DNA from: Namhaeicola sp039714555
GTDB lineage: Bacteria > Bacteroidota > Bacteroidia > Flavobacteriales > Flavobacteriaceae
Direction: 5' to 3'
Length of the DNA: 64,000 nucleotides
NCBI GenBank assembly: GCA_039714555.1
Contig: JBDLJB010000009.1
Location: 1 to 64,000, forward strand
The position numbers and the translations under genes are program-made. Below are positions 1 through 9,256 of the stretch, piece by piece. Below the pieces are notes generated by a model. It saw nothing but the letters and a program-made list of their open reading frames with translations, was not told where the DNA came from and did not search any database. Position 1 is the stretch's first letter, and each line of letters begins with the position of its first letter.

Positions 1-878
1 TCATTCTCCTTTCCCATATGTTTAAACCGTTTGTGGGTCCAAAAATAAAATTCAGGTTTGTTTTTTATTTGACTTTCAAGTTCTTTTAAAAACAGATCAG
101 TAATTTGATAATCTGTAAATTCTTTTGGGTTTTCAGCCAACACTTTGATAGTTGATTCATAATAACCGCGTTTTACTCTTTCGGTTTTTAAATAAATTAC
201 CTTATAATCAAATTTTTTAGCCAACATTTCGGCTCCTGTATGTATTGGTACATTTATGCCCATAAATTTATTCCAGTAATAAGTTTTTTCCAACCTTGGT
301 GATTGGTCACTTATCATACCATATAAAGATAATTCTTTATTAAGAAAATTTTCTTGCATTAGATTGATAAACTTTGATGTAGGTATAAAATAAGCACCAA
401 ATTTTGTGCGAGATTTTATTACTTTTTTTTCAAAATATTTATTTCCAATTTTATTAAAAACAGCATAAGCATTATATGGAACAAGATTAGGTATATTTAC
501 TGTCCATTCCCAATTTGCATAATGTCCGGTCATCATTATTATACTCTCATTTTTATTATAATAATTTTTTAAAACTTCAATATTTTTATAGGTAAATCTT
601 TTGGAGATCTCTTTTTGAGAAATGGTAAAAGATTTGATAATTTCCATGAAAATATCAATAAAATGATGGAAAGTTTTCTTTTCAATAATCAATAGTTCTT
701 CTTTGGATTTTTTTGGAAAAGACAATTTTAGATTATTTCTAACTACTTTTTTTCGGTAACCAATAAGATAGTAAAGTAATAAATAAATTATATCTGAAAT
801 GAAATATAATACTTTCATCGGTAATATAGATAAGACCCATATGAAAGGATATACAAGTATGAAAATTAAAAATTGCAT
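1..878 (-). CDS. Lipid A biosynthesis acyltransferase, LpxL/HtrB family (3' end cut by window edge)
   Basis: Inner-membrane enzyme expected to move an acyl chain onto lipid A (or a related lipid) during outer-membrane assembly. The frame opens at the ATG at 878-876 and runs off the left edge after 292 codons; the TGA formed by bases 3-1 is in another frame. An N-terminal hydrophobic helix (about residues 2-40) is followed by the family's HX4E signature, seen as H119 and E124 in GHYANWEW. The length already seen is close to the usual 290-300 residues, so only a few codons are missing. It is divergent from the rhomboid gene. The family is clear; the exact acyl position and substrate are not readable. 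Confidence 0.85.
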   Translation of the reverse strand, partial: MQFLIFILVYPFIWVLSILPMKVLYFISDIIYLLLYYLIGYRKKVVRNNLKLSFPKKSKEELLIIEKKTFHHFIDIFMEIIKSFTISQKEISKRFTYKNIEVLKNYYNKNESIIMMTGHYANWEWTVNIPNLVPYNAYAVFNKIGNKYFEKKVIKSRTKFGAYFIPTSKFINLMQENFLNKELSLYGMISDQSPRLEKTYYWNKFMGINVPIHTGAEMLAKKFDYKVIYLKTERVKRGYYESTIKVLAENPKEFTDYQITDLFLKELESQIKNKPEFYFWTHKRFKHMGKEN

Positions 879-917
879 ATTATTATTTTTGTTCAAGGCA
901 AATATCGGATATAATTT

Positions 918-925
918 TATCTTTG
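918..925 (+). promoter_or_regulatory. Bacteroidetes -7 box (TATCTTTG) upstream of the rhomboid gene
   Basis: Perfect TAnnTTTG match 19 bases before the ATG at 944. No TTG lies at the usual 17-21 base spacing upstream, so only half the promoter is supported. Confidence 0.4.
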
Positions 926-943
926 AAAATAAAATAATAAATA

Positions 944-1591
944 ATGAATAAAGCAGTACTTTTAATAATTATAGCCAATGTTTTGGTTTCATTCAAAGGA
1001 TTTAAAGATCGATTCTTTTTTGAAAAGTATAAATTTCAGGTTGGGCCAATTGTGAAAGGAGAAAAATTAAGGATGCTAAGTTCCGGATTTTTGCATGTTG
1101 ATCAAGGTCATTTATTTTTCAACATGTTAACCTTGTATTTTTTTGCTGATCCTGTTATAAATTTTGTAGGTATTCCTAAATTTTTAGCAATTTATTTTGG
1201 AAGTTTATTGGCTGGGAGCCTCTTTGCTATTAGTTTTCATAAAAAAGAGCCTTATTATACTGCTGTTGGAGCATCAGGTGCTGTGATGGGTGTAGTATAT
1301 GCGGCAATCATGCTCAATCCCGGTATGAATTTGTACTTATTTTTTATTCCAATTCCAATTCCGGCATATATTTTTGGTGTTGGTTATTTATTATACTCCA
1401 TGTTTGGTATGAAAAATCAATGGGGAAATATTGGTCATAGTGCTCATATTGGTGGTGCAATTGGCGGATTTATATTTACAATACTCTTATACCCTGAAGT
1501 ATTGGCCGATAACAAAATAATGGTTCTTATTTTAGCGATTCCAATTGTATTAATGTTTATTTTTAAAGACAAATTAGAAAGAAAAAGTTGA
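944..1591 (+). CDS. Rhomboid family intramembrane serine protease
   Basis: Polytopic membrane protease that cleaves transmembrane segments of other proteins. The conserved HxxxN of transmembrane helix 2 is H56-LFF-N60, the nucleophile is S111 in GASGAVMG, and the partner histidine is H168 in HSAHIGG, so the Ser-His dyad is intact. The 215-residue length is that of a minimal six-helix bacterial rhomboid with no extra soluble domain. It stops 36 bases before the presumed start of priA, with no functional link. Substrates cannot be predicted. Confidence 0.9.
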   Translation: MNKAVLLIIIANVLVSFKGFKDRFFFEKYKFQVGPIVKGEKLRMLSSGFLHVDQGHLFFNMLTLYFFADPVINFVGIPKFLAIYFGSLLAGSLFAISFHKKEPYYTAVGASGAVMGVVYAAIMLNPGMNLYLFFIPIPIPAYIFGVGYLLYSMFGMKNQWGNIGHSAHIGGAIGGFIFTILLYPEVLADNKIMVLILAIPIVLMFIFKDKLERKS

Positions 1592-1626
1592 TGTAAATTA
1601 TATTCATCAAATAATAACTAACAGTT

Positions 1627-4071
1627 ATATATTTTATAAATGTCATATTACCCATTCCGCTGCAAAAGTTATTTACGTATAAAATAACAAAAGCCGAAGC
1701 CGATTTTTTACAAATAGGAATACGGGTAGCTGTACCATTTGGAAAGTCAAAAATATTTACAGCTTTGGTTTTAGAAATTCATAATACTGAACCTACCGCA
1801 TATCAGGCAAAAGAAATTCATCAAATTTTAGATGAAAAACCAATTATAACACAGCAACAATTAGAACATTGGCAGTGGATATCCGATTATTATATGTGTT
1901 CTCTAGGAGATGTGCTACGTGCAGGAATACCTTCATTGTTTTTGTTAGAAAGTGAAACTTTAGTTATAAAAAATGAAGAATTTGAAAATGAAGCAATATT
2001 AAATGATGATGAATATATAGTTTATGAAGCCTTACAAAAAGAATCTATTTTAAAAATTAAAGAATTAAGCAAAATACTAAATAAAAAAAATGTACTTCCA
2101 TTAGTACAAAATTTAATTAAAAAAGATGTAGTTTCTGTTAAAGAAGAGATATTTCAACAATACAAGCCAAAATTGTTAAAATATATTCGTCTCAATAACA
2201 AGTATTCCGGTGATAAAATATTACATCAATTATTGGATGAATTAAAAAATGCACACCAACAACGTGCAGTACTTTTAAAATATTTTCACTTACAATCATC
2301 TAAAAATAAGCAAATTAAAGTTAAAACACTTCAAAAACAATCAAATGTTTCTCCAGGTGTAATAAAAGCTTTGGTGGATAAGAATATATTTGAAATTTAT
2401 ACAATTCAAACAGATAGAGTTTCATTTGACATTGATACAATTCCTATAAAAGAGCTAAATGAATACCAGCAAGAAGCTTGTAAAAAGATTAAAAAATCTT
2501 TTGAAAAACATAATGTTACACTGTTGCATGGAATCACATCGAGTGGTAAAACCGAAATTTATAGTAAGCTGATTGATGAAGTATTGCAAAGTGGAAAACA
2601 AGTTTTATATCTATTACCCGAAATTGCATTAACAACACAAATTATAAGTAGGTTACAAAAATATTTTGGAGATAAGATTTCTGTTTTTCACTCAAAATAT
2701 ACATTAAATGAAAGGGTTGAAGTTTGGAATAATTTACTTTCTAATCAAAAGAAAACTCAAATTATATTAGGTGCACGTTCAGCAGTATTATTACCTTTTA
2801 GTAATTTGGGTTTGATTATTGTTGATGAAGAACATGAGACTTCTTTTAAACAGTTTGATCCTGCTCCCAGATATCACGCACGTGATGCTGCCATAGTTTT
2901 GGGAAATTTACACAATACTAAAGTGTTGTTGGGAAGTGCTACTCCTTCAATTGAAAGCTATTTTAATGCAAAAAATAGAAAATACGGATTGGTTGAATTG
3001 AACCGTCGTTATGGTGATGTGTTATTACCTGAAATTGAATTGACTGATATTAAAGAGAAACATCGTAAAAAACTGATGACAGCTCATTTTTCTGATCGGT
3101 TGATCACTTTAATTCAAGAAGCTTTGGCTGAAAAAGAGCAAATAATTTTATTTCAAAACAGACGTGGTTTTTCACCTGTTGTTGAATGTACAACCTGTGG
3201 AATAGCTCCTCAATGTCCCAATTGTGATGTAAGTTTAACTTATCATAAATTTAAGGAAGAATTGCGATGTCATTATTGTGGATATTCTAAACCGATGCCC
3301 AAAACCTGTCCGGCTTGTGAAAATCCAACACTAAGTACCAAGGGGTTTGGAACAGAACAAATTGAAATTGAATTAAAAGAGATCTTTCCTCAGGCAAAAG
3401 TGGGTAGAATGGATTTAGACACAACACGTGGAAAATACGGTTATCATAAAATTATATCAGCTTTTCAGGATCATGAAATTGACATTTTGGTGGGTACTCA
3501 AATGTTGAGTAAAGGATTAGATTTTAATAATGTTACTTTGGTAGGAATATTAAATGCTGATAACATGTTGAACTTCCCTGATTTTAGAGCTCATGAGCGT
3601 AGTTATCAATTAATGGCTCAAGTATCGGGTAGGGCAGGACGTGCAAACAAAAGAGGTAAAGTGATTATTCAAACATTTAATCCTTTTCATCAAATACTGC
3701 AACAGGTTTCTACTAATGATTATGATAATATGTATAAAGATCAGATCAATGAACGTTATGAATATCATTACCCTCCAATTGTAAGGTTAGTAAAAATAAC
3801 TTTAAAGCATAAAGATTTTAATAAGGTGAATATAGCTAGTGAATGGTTGGGGAAATCTTTTAAAAATGTATTTTATGATAATGTTTTAGGTCCTGCAAGC
3901 CCGTCAATTTCTAGAATTAGAAATCTATATTTAAAAAATATTTTGATAAAACTTCCTAATGATAGACCAATAATTCAATCAAAGAAAATAATTCAGAAAA
4001 TTAAAAATAGCTTTCAATCAATACCTGAATTCAGATCAGTGAGATTTATAATTGATGTGGATAATTATTAG
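1627..4071 (+). CDS. priA: Primosomal protein N' (replication restart helicase PriA), start codon apparently ATA
   Basis: 3'-5' DNA helicase that recognises stalled forks and reloads the replisome. Visible are the Walker A motif in HGITSSGKTEIY, the DEEH box in IIVDEEHETSF, and a zinc-binding block of paired cysteines (CTTC, CPNC, CHYC, CPAC) in the middle of the helicase core. The N-terminal 3'-end binding domain reads YFINVILPIPLQKLFTY and begins near 1630, upstream of the only canonical in-frame start (TTG at 1765). The frame is open from 1618 but contains no ATG, GTG or TTG before 1765. The family usually has a Met exactly where ATA stands at 1627. Total about 814 residues, normal for the family. 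Confidence 0.92.
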   Translation: MYFINVILPIPLQKLFTYKITKAEADFLQIGIRVAVPFGKSKIFTALVLEIHNTEPTAYQAKEIHQILDEKPIITQQQLEHWQWISDYYMCSLGDVLRAGIPSLFLLESETLVIKNEEFENEAILNDDEYIVYEALQKESILKIKELSKILNKKNVLPLVQNLIKKDVVSVKEEIFQQYKPKLLKYIRLNNKYSGDKILHQLLDELKNAHQQRAVLLKYFHLQSSKNKQIKVKTLQKQSNVSPGVIKALVDKNIFEIYTIQTDRVSFDIDTIPIKELNEYQQEACKKIKKSFEKHNVTLLHGITSSGKTEIYSKLIDEVLQSGKQVLYLLPEIALTTQIISRLQKYFGDKISVFHSKYTLNERVEVWNNLLSNQKKTQIILGARSAVLLPFSNLGLIIVDEEHETSFKQFDPAPRYHARDAAIVLGNLHNTKVLLGSATPSIESYFNAKNRKYGLVELNRRYGDVLLPEIELTDIKEKHRKKLMTAHFSDRLITLIQEALAEKEQIILFQNRRGFSPVVECTTCGIAPQCPNCDVSLTYHKFKEELRCHYCGYSKPMPKTCPACENPTLSTKGFGTEQIEIELKEIFPQAKVGRMDLDTTRGKYGYHKIISAFQDHEIDILVGTQMLSKGLDFNNVTLVGILNADNMLNFPDFRAHERSYQLMAQVSGRAGRANKRGKVIIQTFNPFHQILQQVSTNDYDNMYKDQINERYEYHYPPIVRLVKITLKHKDFNKVNIASEWLGKSFKNVFYDNVLGPASPSISRIRNLYLKNILIKLPNDRPIIQSKKIIQKIKNSFQSIPEFRSVRFIIDVDNY

Positions 4072-4159
4072 TTTTTAAAGTTGAAAAAACCAATTCTATT
4101 AAAATATAATAACGGTTAAAATTTATTATAAGGATTTATTAAAGTTAGCAATTAGTTCA

Positions 4160-4189
4160 TTGTTAAATGGAAAGAATATTGTATATTTG
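4160..4189 (+). promoter_or_regulatory. Promoter of the rpsF-rpsR-rplI operon
   Basis: TTG at 4160-4162 and TATATTTG at 4182-4189 are separated by 19 bases and followed by GC, an excellent match to the Bacteroidetes TTG/TAnnTTTG consensus. It lies 32 bases before the rpsF start. Confidence 0.8.
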
Positions 4190-4221
4190 CACGCTTAAAA
4201 ATTAACATTAAATAATTAAAT

Positions 4222-4569
4222 ATGAATCATTACGAATCTGTTTTCATTTTGAATCCCGTTCTATCTGATACCCAGGTAGAGGAAACAGTAAAAAAGTTTG
4301 AAGATTACTTGGTTTCTAAAGGTGCCGAAATGATTTGGAAAGAAGATTGGGGCTTAAAAAAATTAGCTTACCCAATTCAAAAGAAAAAAACCGGTTTTTA
4401 TCATTTATTTGAATTCAAAGCCGATGGTGAATTAATTTCACCTTATGAATTAGAATTTAGAAGAGATGATAGCATTATGCGTTACCTAACAGTGAGGTTA
4501 GATAAACATGCTGCTGCCTGGGCCGAAAAAAGAAAAGAAAGAAATAAATCTGCAAAACCTAAAAAATAA
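4222..4569 (+). CDS. rpsF: 30S ribosomal protein S6
   Basis: Small-subunit protein that pairs with S18 on the platform of the 30S subunit. The 115 residues carry the S6 signature (MNHYESVFILNP at the start, then EDWGLKKLAYPIQKKKTGFYHLFEF). A lysine-rich tail is typical of the phylum. It heads the operon S6-S18-L9. Its stop overlaps the rpsR start by one base (TAATG), implying translational coupling. There is no ssb gene between S6 and S18, unlike in many Firmicutes. Confidence 0.97.
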   Translation: MNHYESVFILNPVLSDTQVEETVKKFEDYLVSKGAEMIWKEDWGLKKLAYPIQKKKTGFYHLFEFKADGELISPYELEFRRDDSIMRYLTVRLDKHAAAWAEKRKERNKSAKPKK

Positions 4570-4865
4570 TGGCTTCATTAGAACAACAAGCAAAAGGTGG
4601 TAGTAAAGGAGATATCAGATATCTTACACCTTTAGAAATTGACACTAAAGTTAAAGTAAAGTACTGTCGTTTTAAAAAGAATGGTATTAAATATATTGAT
4701 TATAAAGATGCCGATTTTTTAATGTACTTGGTTAATGAACAAGGAAAGATCTTACCTCGTCGTTTAACAGGAACTTCTTTAAAATACCAACGTAAAGTAG
4801 CACAAGCAATTAAAAGAGCACGTCATTTGGCATTAATGCCATATGTAGGTGATATGTTAAAATAA
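4569..4865 (+). CDS. rpsR: 30S ribosomal protein S18
   Basis: Partner of S6 in the 30S platform. It has 98 residues with the family core: a KYCRFKKNGIKYIDYKD stretch, then GKILPRRLTGTSLKYQRKVAQAIKRARHLALMPY. The start ATG shares its first base with the last base of the rpsF stop codon. One Cys is kept in the N-terminal segment where zinc-binding S18 forms carry more, so this is the zinc-free type. Confidence 0.97.
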   Translation: MASLEQQAKGGSKGDIRYLTPLEIDTKVKVKYCRFKKNGIKYIDYKDADFLMYLVNEQGKILPRRLTGTSLKYQRKVAQAIKRARHLALMPYVGDMLK

Positions 4866-4884
4866 TTTAAACTGAAATTTAATT

Positions 4885-5337
4885 ATGGAACTTATATTAA
4901 AACAAGACGTTGCTAACTTAGGCTTTAAAGATGATGTTGTAACTGTAAAAAATGGTTATGGACGCAATTATTTAATTCCTCAGGGATTTGCTGTTTTAGC
5001 AACTACGTCAGCTAAGAAAGTTTTGGCTGAAACACTTAAACAAAGAGCTTTTAAAGAAGCGAATATTATAAAAGAAGCCAATAAAGTTGCAGAAGCTTTA
5101 AAAGCTTTAGAAATGAAAATTACTGCAAAAACAGGAGAAGGTGATAAACTTTTTGGCTCGGTTGGTAATGCTAATTTAGCAGAAGCTTTGGCTGAAGGTG
5201 GTAATGAAATTGACAAAAAATTTATTACAATTGCAGGTGGTTTGGTTAAAAGAACCGGAAAATACAATGCAAAAGTAAGATTGCACAGAGATGTAATTGT
5301 TGACTTACCTTTTGAAGTTGTTGCTGAAAATAAATAG
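4885..5337 (+). CDS. rplI: 50S ribosomal protein L9
   Basis: Large-subunit protein that binds 23S rRNA at the base of the L1 stalk. It has 150 residues with the two-lobed L9 layout. The N-terminal RNA-binding lobe has the signature NLGFKDDVVTVKNGYGRNYLIPQGFA, followed by a long connecting helix (about residues 41-75) and a C-terminal lobe with GDKLFGSVGNANLAEAL. It is the last gene of the operon, 19 bases after rpsR, and is followed directly by a terminator hairpin. Confidence 0.97.
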   Translation: MELILKQDVANLGFKDDVVTVKNGYGRNYLIPQGFAVLATTSAKKVLAETLKQRAFKEANIIKEANKVAEALKALEMKITAKTGEGDKLFGSVGNANLAEALAEGGNEIDKKFITIAGGLVKRTGKYNAKVRLHRDVIVDLPFEVVAENK

Positions 5338-5361
5338 TTTACAATTTATTATAAAAATGTT

Positions 5362-5393
5362 AAGCCTATCTTTAAAAAGATAGGCTTTTTTTT
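5362..5393 (+). terminator. Rho-independent terminator of the ribosomal protein operon
   Basis: An inverted repeat, AAGCCTATCTT with its complement, at 5362-5387 is followed by eight or more T residues. It lies 25 bases after the rplI stop. Confidence 0.85.
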
Positions 5394-5428
5394 ATATTTT
5401 CGCTTCATAAAAATTTAAAAATAAAATT

Positions 5429-8400
5429 ATGAATAAAAATTCCTTTTTAATTGTAATTTTTGCAATTTTAGTATCATTTACTGGTTTTGCTCAAGTTACT
5501 ACTTCATCAATGCACGGTAACGTTGTTGATGAAACAAATCAACCATTACCTGGCGCAAGTGTGATTGCAATTCACACCCCAACAGGTACAAAATATGGTA
5601 CAGCAACAAATTTTGATGGTGCTGCTAACTTACGAAATATGCGTGTTGGTGGTCCTTATGCCATTACTGTGAGTTTTGTAGGTTTTAAAACCCAAGAAAT
5701 TAATGATGTTTATTTAACATTAGGTAACACATTTGATTTTAATATAATTTTAGTTGGTGATAACCAATTAGAAGAAGTTGTTGTTAAAGCAATAACCGGA
5801 AATAATCTTTTTAGCGCTGATAGAACAGGTGCTCAAACAAATGTAGGTAGAGAAGCATTAACAACTTTACCAACTATTTCAAGAGGTGCCAGTGACTTTA
5901 CCAGAATGGAGCCATCTTCAACTGGGAATTCATTTGGAGGAAGAAATGACCAATACAATAACTTTTCATTGGATGGATCTATTTTTAATAACCCTTTTGG
6001 TTTAGATTCTCCAACTCCGGGTGGACAAACCGGTGCACAGCCTATTTCTTTAGATGCAATCGATCAGATTTCAGTTTCAATTGCACCTTATGATGTAACG
6101 CAATCAGGTTTTACAGGAGCTTCAGTAAATGCTGTAACAAAAAGTGGTACGAATGAGTTTCATGGTACCGTTTATGGGTATTATAGAAATGATGCTATGA
6201 CAGGAAATAAAATAAGAGGTGATGAACTTGGAAAATCTGATCTTGAACAAAAACAATACGGATTTAGTATAGGTGGACCGATCATCAAAGATAAATTGTT
6301 CTTTTTTGCCAATTTTGAAAAAGATGATAGAGATGATTTAGGATCTTCTTGGGCACCCAATACAGGTTCAGGAGCAGTGAATGAATCTCGTGTTTCTCAA
6401 TCTGATATGATTGCTGTAAGTCAACGATTATCTGACCTAGGGTATGATACAGGAGCTTATGAAGGATTTCTATACAAAACAGAATCTATTAAAGGTATCG
6501 TTAAGTTAGACTGGAATATTAATGATAACAACCGTTTGGCAGTTATTTATAATTTCTTGGATGCCTCAAGAGAACAACCTGCACACCCAACAGCATTAGC
6601 TTTTAGAGGGCCTAGTGCAAATACTTTACAGTTTGAAAATGCAGGGTATCAAATTAATAATGAATTACAGTCAATTTTATTCGAATTAAATTCAAATATT
6701 AGTGATAATGTAACCAATAAGTTACAAGTTGGATATACTGATTTTAATGATTTCAGAAATCCTATGTCGACTCCGGCACCAAGTTTTACTATTTTAGAGA
6801 ATGGATCACCTTATATTATTGCTGGTCATGAACCATTTTCAATAAACAATAAATTAAAGCAATCAGTTTTTCAAATCACAAATAATCTGACTTATTTTTA
6901 TAAAAATCACGTATTTACCGGAGGTTTTTCATTTGAAAAATTCAAGTTTGGTAACTCATTTAATTTAGGTTATTATGGAGCGCGGGGTGTTTTCTTCCCA
7001 ACATCAGGTTCTGTGGATGAATTTTTAAATGATCCTTCAATTGCTGATGACCTGGCTGGTGCTACGGCTGCACATGAAAGTTTGACAGCTGCCGGTGAAG
7101 GAAATCTTGGTGGATTTAACTGGTATAAATTGGATGTTGGTCAAATGTCTTTTTATGTACAGGATGAATGGAGTATTAGCGATGATTTTAATTTAACATA
7201 CGGCATTCGTTTTGATAAACCTTTGTATTTTAATTCTTCAAGATATGCAGAAGAATTTATTGAAACACAATGTTGTTATATACCAACAATTGAATATTTT
7301 GATCCTAGCACAGATGAAACTGTTAATTTTGACAGTACACAAATGCCAAGCAATGATATTTTAATATCACCTAGAGTAGGGTTTAACTGGGATGTTAAAG
7401 GTGATAAGACTTTTCAACTAAGAGGTGGTTCAGGTGTATTTACAGGAAGATTACCTTTTGTATGGGTAGGAAACCAAATAGGTTCTCCAAATTTCTGGTT
7501 CTATCAAGTAGTTGACCCTGATTTTAAATGGCCTCAAGTTTGGCGTACAAATTTAGGTGCAGATTATCAATTTGATAATGGTATTATTGTAACAACTGAT
7601 CTTAGTTATACCAAAGATCTTAATGGTGCACATGTACAAAACTGGGGATTAAATAACCCTTCAGGTACTTTAGCAGGTGTTGATAATCGCCCAATTTACG
7701 ATGGTGATAGAAATTCAATGGGTAATGATGCTTATGTTTTTACTAATTCTGATAAAGGAAGGATCTGGAACTGGAGTGCTAAAGTTGAAAAACGATGGGC
7801 AAAAGATCTTTATGCTAGTGTAGCTTATAATTACTTAAATGCAAAAGATGTAAACTCAATTGAAGCTGAAATTACAGGTGATGCATTTGTTGGTAATCCT
7901 GCTTTAGGAAATGTAAATAACGATGTTTTAGCATATTCAAAATATGGTGATGATCATAGATTTATTGCTGTTGTAAGCAAAAAATGGACTTATGGAAGTA
8001 AAGATAGATGGGCATCTACCATCTCTTCTTTTATGGAATATGCACAAGGTGGTAGATTTTCTTATACTTATGGAGGAGATATCAATGGTGATGGTTCAGG
8101 ATTAAATGATTTGATCTATGTACCTACAAGTAGTGAAGTTTCACAAATGAATTTTGTTTCTGCTAGTATGGCACAAGAATATGATGCATTTATCCAACAA
8201 GATGATTATTTAAGTGGTATAAGAGGTGATTATGCTGAAAGATATGGTGCTCTATCACCTTGGAGAAGTAGAATTGATGTGAAATTCTTACAAGACTATA
8301 ATTTCTTTATTAAGGATAAAAAACAAACAGTTCAATTTAGTATTGATATTCTTAATTTTGGAAATATGTTGAGTTCAAATTGGGGTGTTATCCAACAACC

Positions 8401-8551
8401 TAATTCAATTCAACCTATTGGAGTTTCTGTTGATGGGGTTACAAAAGTGCCAACTTATTCATTTGACGGTAACTTACAAAAAACATTTGGTTATGATTCT
8501 AGCTTAAATTCAAGATGGCAAATGCAATTTGGATTGAGATATATTTTTTAA
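5429..8551 (+). CDS. TonB-dependent receptor, Oar-like, with N-terminal carboxypeptidase-regulatory-like domain
   Basis: Outer-membrane beta-barrel of 1040 residues. A signal peptide ends at about residue 21 (VSFTGFAQ). It is followed by a carboxypeptidase-regulatory-like beta-sandwich (GNVVDETNQPLPGASV, residues about 30-110), then a plug region containing NQLEEVVV and GRNDQYNNFSLDGS, and a long barrel ending in the aromatic C-terminus GLRYIF. The sequence style (TNVGREALTTLPTISRG, SVNAVTKSGTNEFHG) resembles Oar-type receptors more than SusC, and no SusD partner is adjacent. The ligand is unknown. It sits as a single gene between terminators, between rplI and the gene at 8688. Confidence 0.88.
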   Translation: MNKNSFLIVIFAILVSFTGFAQVTTSSMHGNVVDETNQPLPGASVIAIHTPTGTKYGTATNFDGAANLRNMRVGGPYAITVSFVGFKTQEINDVYLTLGNTFDFNIILVGDNQLEEVVVKAITGNNLFSADRTGAQTNVGREALTTLPTISRGASDFTRMEPSSTGNSFGGRNDQYNNFSLDGSIFNNPFGLDSPTPGGQTGAQPISLDAIDQISVSIAPYDVTQSGFTGASVNAVTKSGTNEFHGTVYGYYRNDAMTGNKIRGDELGKSDLEQKQYGFSIGGPIIKDKLFFFANFEKDDRDDLGSSWAPNTGSGAVNESRVSQSDMIAVSQRLSDLGYDTGAYEGFLYKTESIKGIVKLDWNINDNNRLAVIYNFLDASREQPAHPTALAFRGPSANTLQFENAGYQINNELQSILFELNSNISDNVTNKLQVGYTDFNDFRNPMSTPAPSFTILENGSPYIIAGHEPFSINNKLKQSVFQITNNLTYFYKNHVFTGGFSFEKFKFGNSFNLGYYGARGVFFPTSGSVDEFLNDPSIADDLAGATAAHESLTAAGEGNLGGFNWYKLDVGQMSFYVQDEWSISDDFNLTYGIRFDKPLYFNSSRYAEEFIETQCCYIPTIEYFDPSTDETVNFDSTQMPSNDILISPRVGFNWDVKGDKTFQLRGGSGVFTGRLPFVWVGNQIGSPNFWFYQVVDPDFKWPQVWRTNLGADYQFDNGIIVTTDLSYTKDLNGAHVQNWGLNNPSGTLAGVDNRPIYDGDRNSMGNDAYVFTNSDKGRIWNWSAKVEKRWAKDLYASVAYNYLNAKDVNSIEAEITGDAFVGNPALGNVNNDVLAYSKYGDDHRFIAVVSKKWTYGSKDRWASTISSFMEYAQGGRFSYTYGGDINGDGSGLNDLIYVPTSSEVSQMNFVSASMAQEYDAFIQQDDYLSGIRGDYAERYGALSPWRSRIDVKFLQDYNFFIKDKKQTVQFSIDILNFGNMLSSNWGVIQQPNSIQPIGVSVDGVTKVPTYSFDGNLQKTFGYDSSLNSRWQMQFGLRYIF

Positions 8552-8582
8552 AAGATCTTTCCCATGAAAGTGGGGATCTTTT
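8550..8582 (+). terminator. Terminator of the TonB-dependent receptor gene
   Basis: An AAAAGATC...GATCTTTT stem with an inner CCCA/TGGG pairing and a 3-base bulge begins at the stop codon of the receptor and ends in a short T run. Confidence 0.65.
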
Positions 8583-8602
8583 GTAGCTTACAATAAATTT
8601 TT

Positions 8603-8636
8603 AAAAACCGTTTCAATTTTAATTGAAACGGTTTTT
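8603..8636 (+). terminator. Perfect 16-bp hairpin with T tract
   Basis: AAAAACCGTTTCAATT and its exact complement are separated by two bases (8603-8618 and 8621-8636) and end in T residues. It works as a second terminator for the receptor gene and directly precedes a -7-like box, TATTTTTG at 8638-8645, for the next gene. Confidence 0.7.
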
Positions 8637-8687
8637 ATATTTTTGCAAACCAAAACCAGAAATTAAAAACTCGAAACAATTTTCACC

Positions 8688-9158
8688 ATGAAATACAAAC
8701 AATTTACTAAAGAACAATTAGAAGGATTACATGAAGAATTTGCAGTTTTTTTGGCTTCCCAACAAATTGAAAAAAAAGAATGGGAAGATATTAAAAAGAA
8801 TAAGCCAGAAGTAGCCGAAGAAGAATTAAATATTTTTAGTGATTTAGTTTGGGGAAAGGTTTTAGATAATACCAATTATATTGAACATTTTTCAGATACT
8901 TCTTTAAATTTGTTTAAATGTGGTGATTATCAAATGCAACGTATTGTAGTAAAAGTAAATAAAGAAGGAGTCGATCTTTTGAAACAAGAAGGTTTTAATT
9001 GGTTTTTGGATCACTCAAATGATGAAACAATAGAATATTTAAAGGGTCAAAAAAAATATGATAAAGAAAGAAATATAGAAATATTTGATCTTATTCAAAA
9101 AGGAGGTATAATTTCAAAAGGTGAGTTGTTTGAAGGGATTTTAAAAATTATACAATAA
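8688..9158 (+). CDS. Conserved Bacteroidetes protein of unknown function (DUF6495-like)
   Basis: A 156-residue soluble acidic protein with no signal peptide or membrane segment. Its start, MKYKQFTKEQLEGLHEEF, and the central KKEWEDIKKNKPEVAEEELNIFSDLVW block match a small family recalled from flavobacterial genomes near the ribosomal S6-S18-L9 operon. No catalytic motif is visible and no function is assigned. A -7-like TATTTTTG lies at 8638-8645, about 43 bases upstream. The family name is from memory and not checked. Confidence 0.6.
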   Translation: MKYKQFTKEQLEGLHEEFAVFLASQQIEKKEWEDIKKNKPEVAEEELNIFSDLVWGKVLDNTNYIEHFSDTSLNLFKCGDYQMQRIVVKVNKEGVDLLKQEGFNWFLDHSNDETIEYLKGQKKYDKERNIEIFDLIQKGGIISKGELFEGILKIIQ

Positions 9159-9193
9159 AATTGAAATAAGAAAAGCTGTTAAGAATTTAATAC

Positions 9194-9232
9194 AAAAAAA
9201 GGTTGCAGATTTAAAATTTGCTACCTTTTTTT
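9194..9232. terminator. Bidirectional terminator between convergent genes
   Basis: An A-rich arm AAAAAAAGGT pairs with ACCTTTTTTT through an inner GCA/TGC and ATTT/AAAT stem. T runs occur on both strands, serving the gene ending at 9158 and fabH ending at 9257. Confidence 0.75.
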
Positions 9233-9256
9233 AATAAATAAACTATTAGAATTTTA

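Noticed and set aside
1..3. TGA on the minus strand as the stop codon of the lipid A acyltransferase gene
   Set aside because: From the ATG at 878-876 the codons fall on 5-3 and then 2-1, so this TGA is out of frame and the gene continues past the edge.
1640..1687. ATG at 1640 as the priA start with a frameshift
   Set aside because: It opens a 15-codon frame unrelated to PriA, while the PriA reading is uninterrupted in the other frame through the same bases.
4980..5267. 95-codon open frame antisense to rplI
   Set aside because: It lies wholly within the well-conserved L9 gene, has a repetitive Ala/Ser/Lys composition and no domain: a codon-bias shadow.
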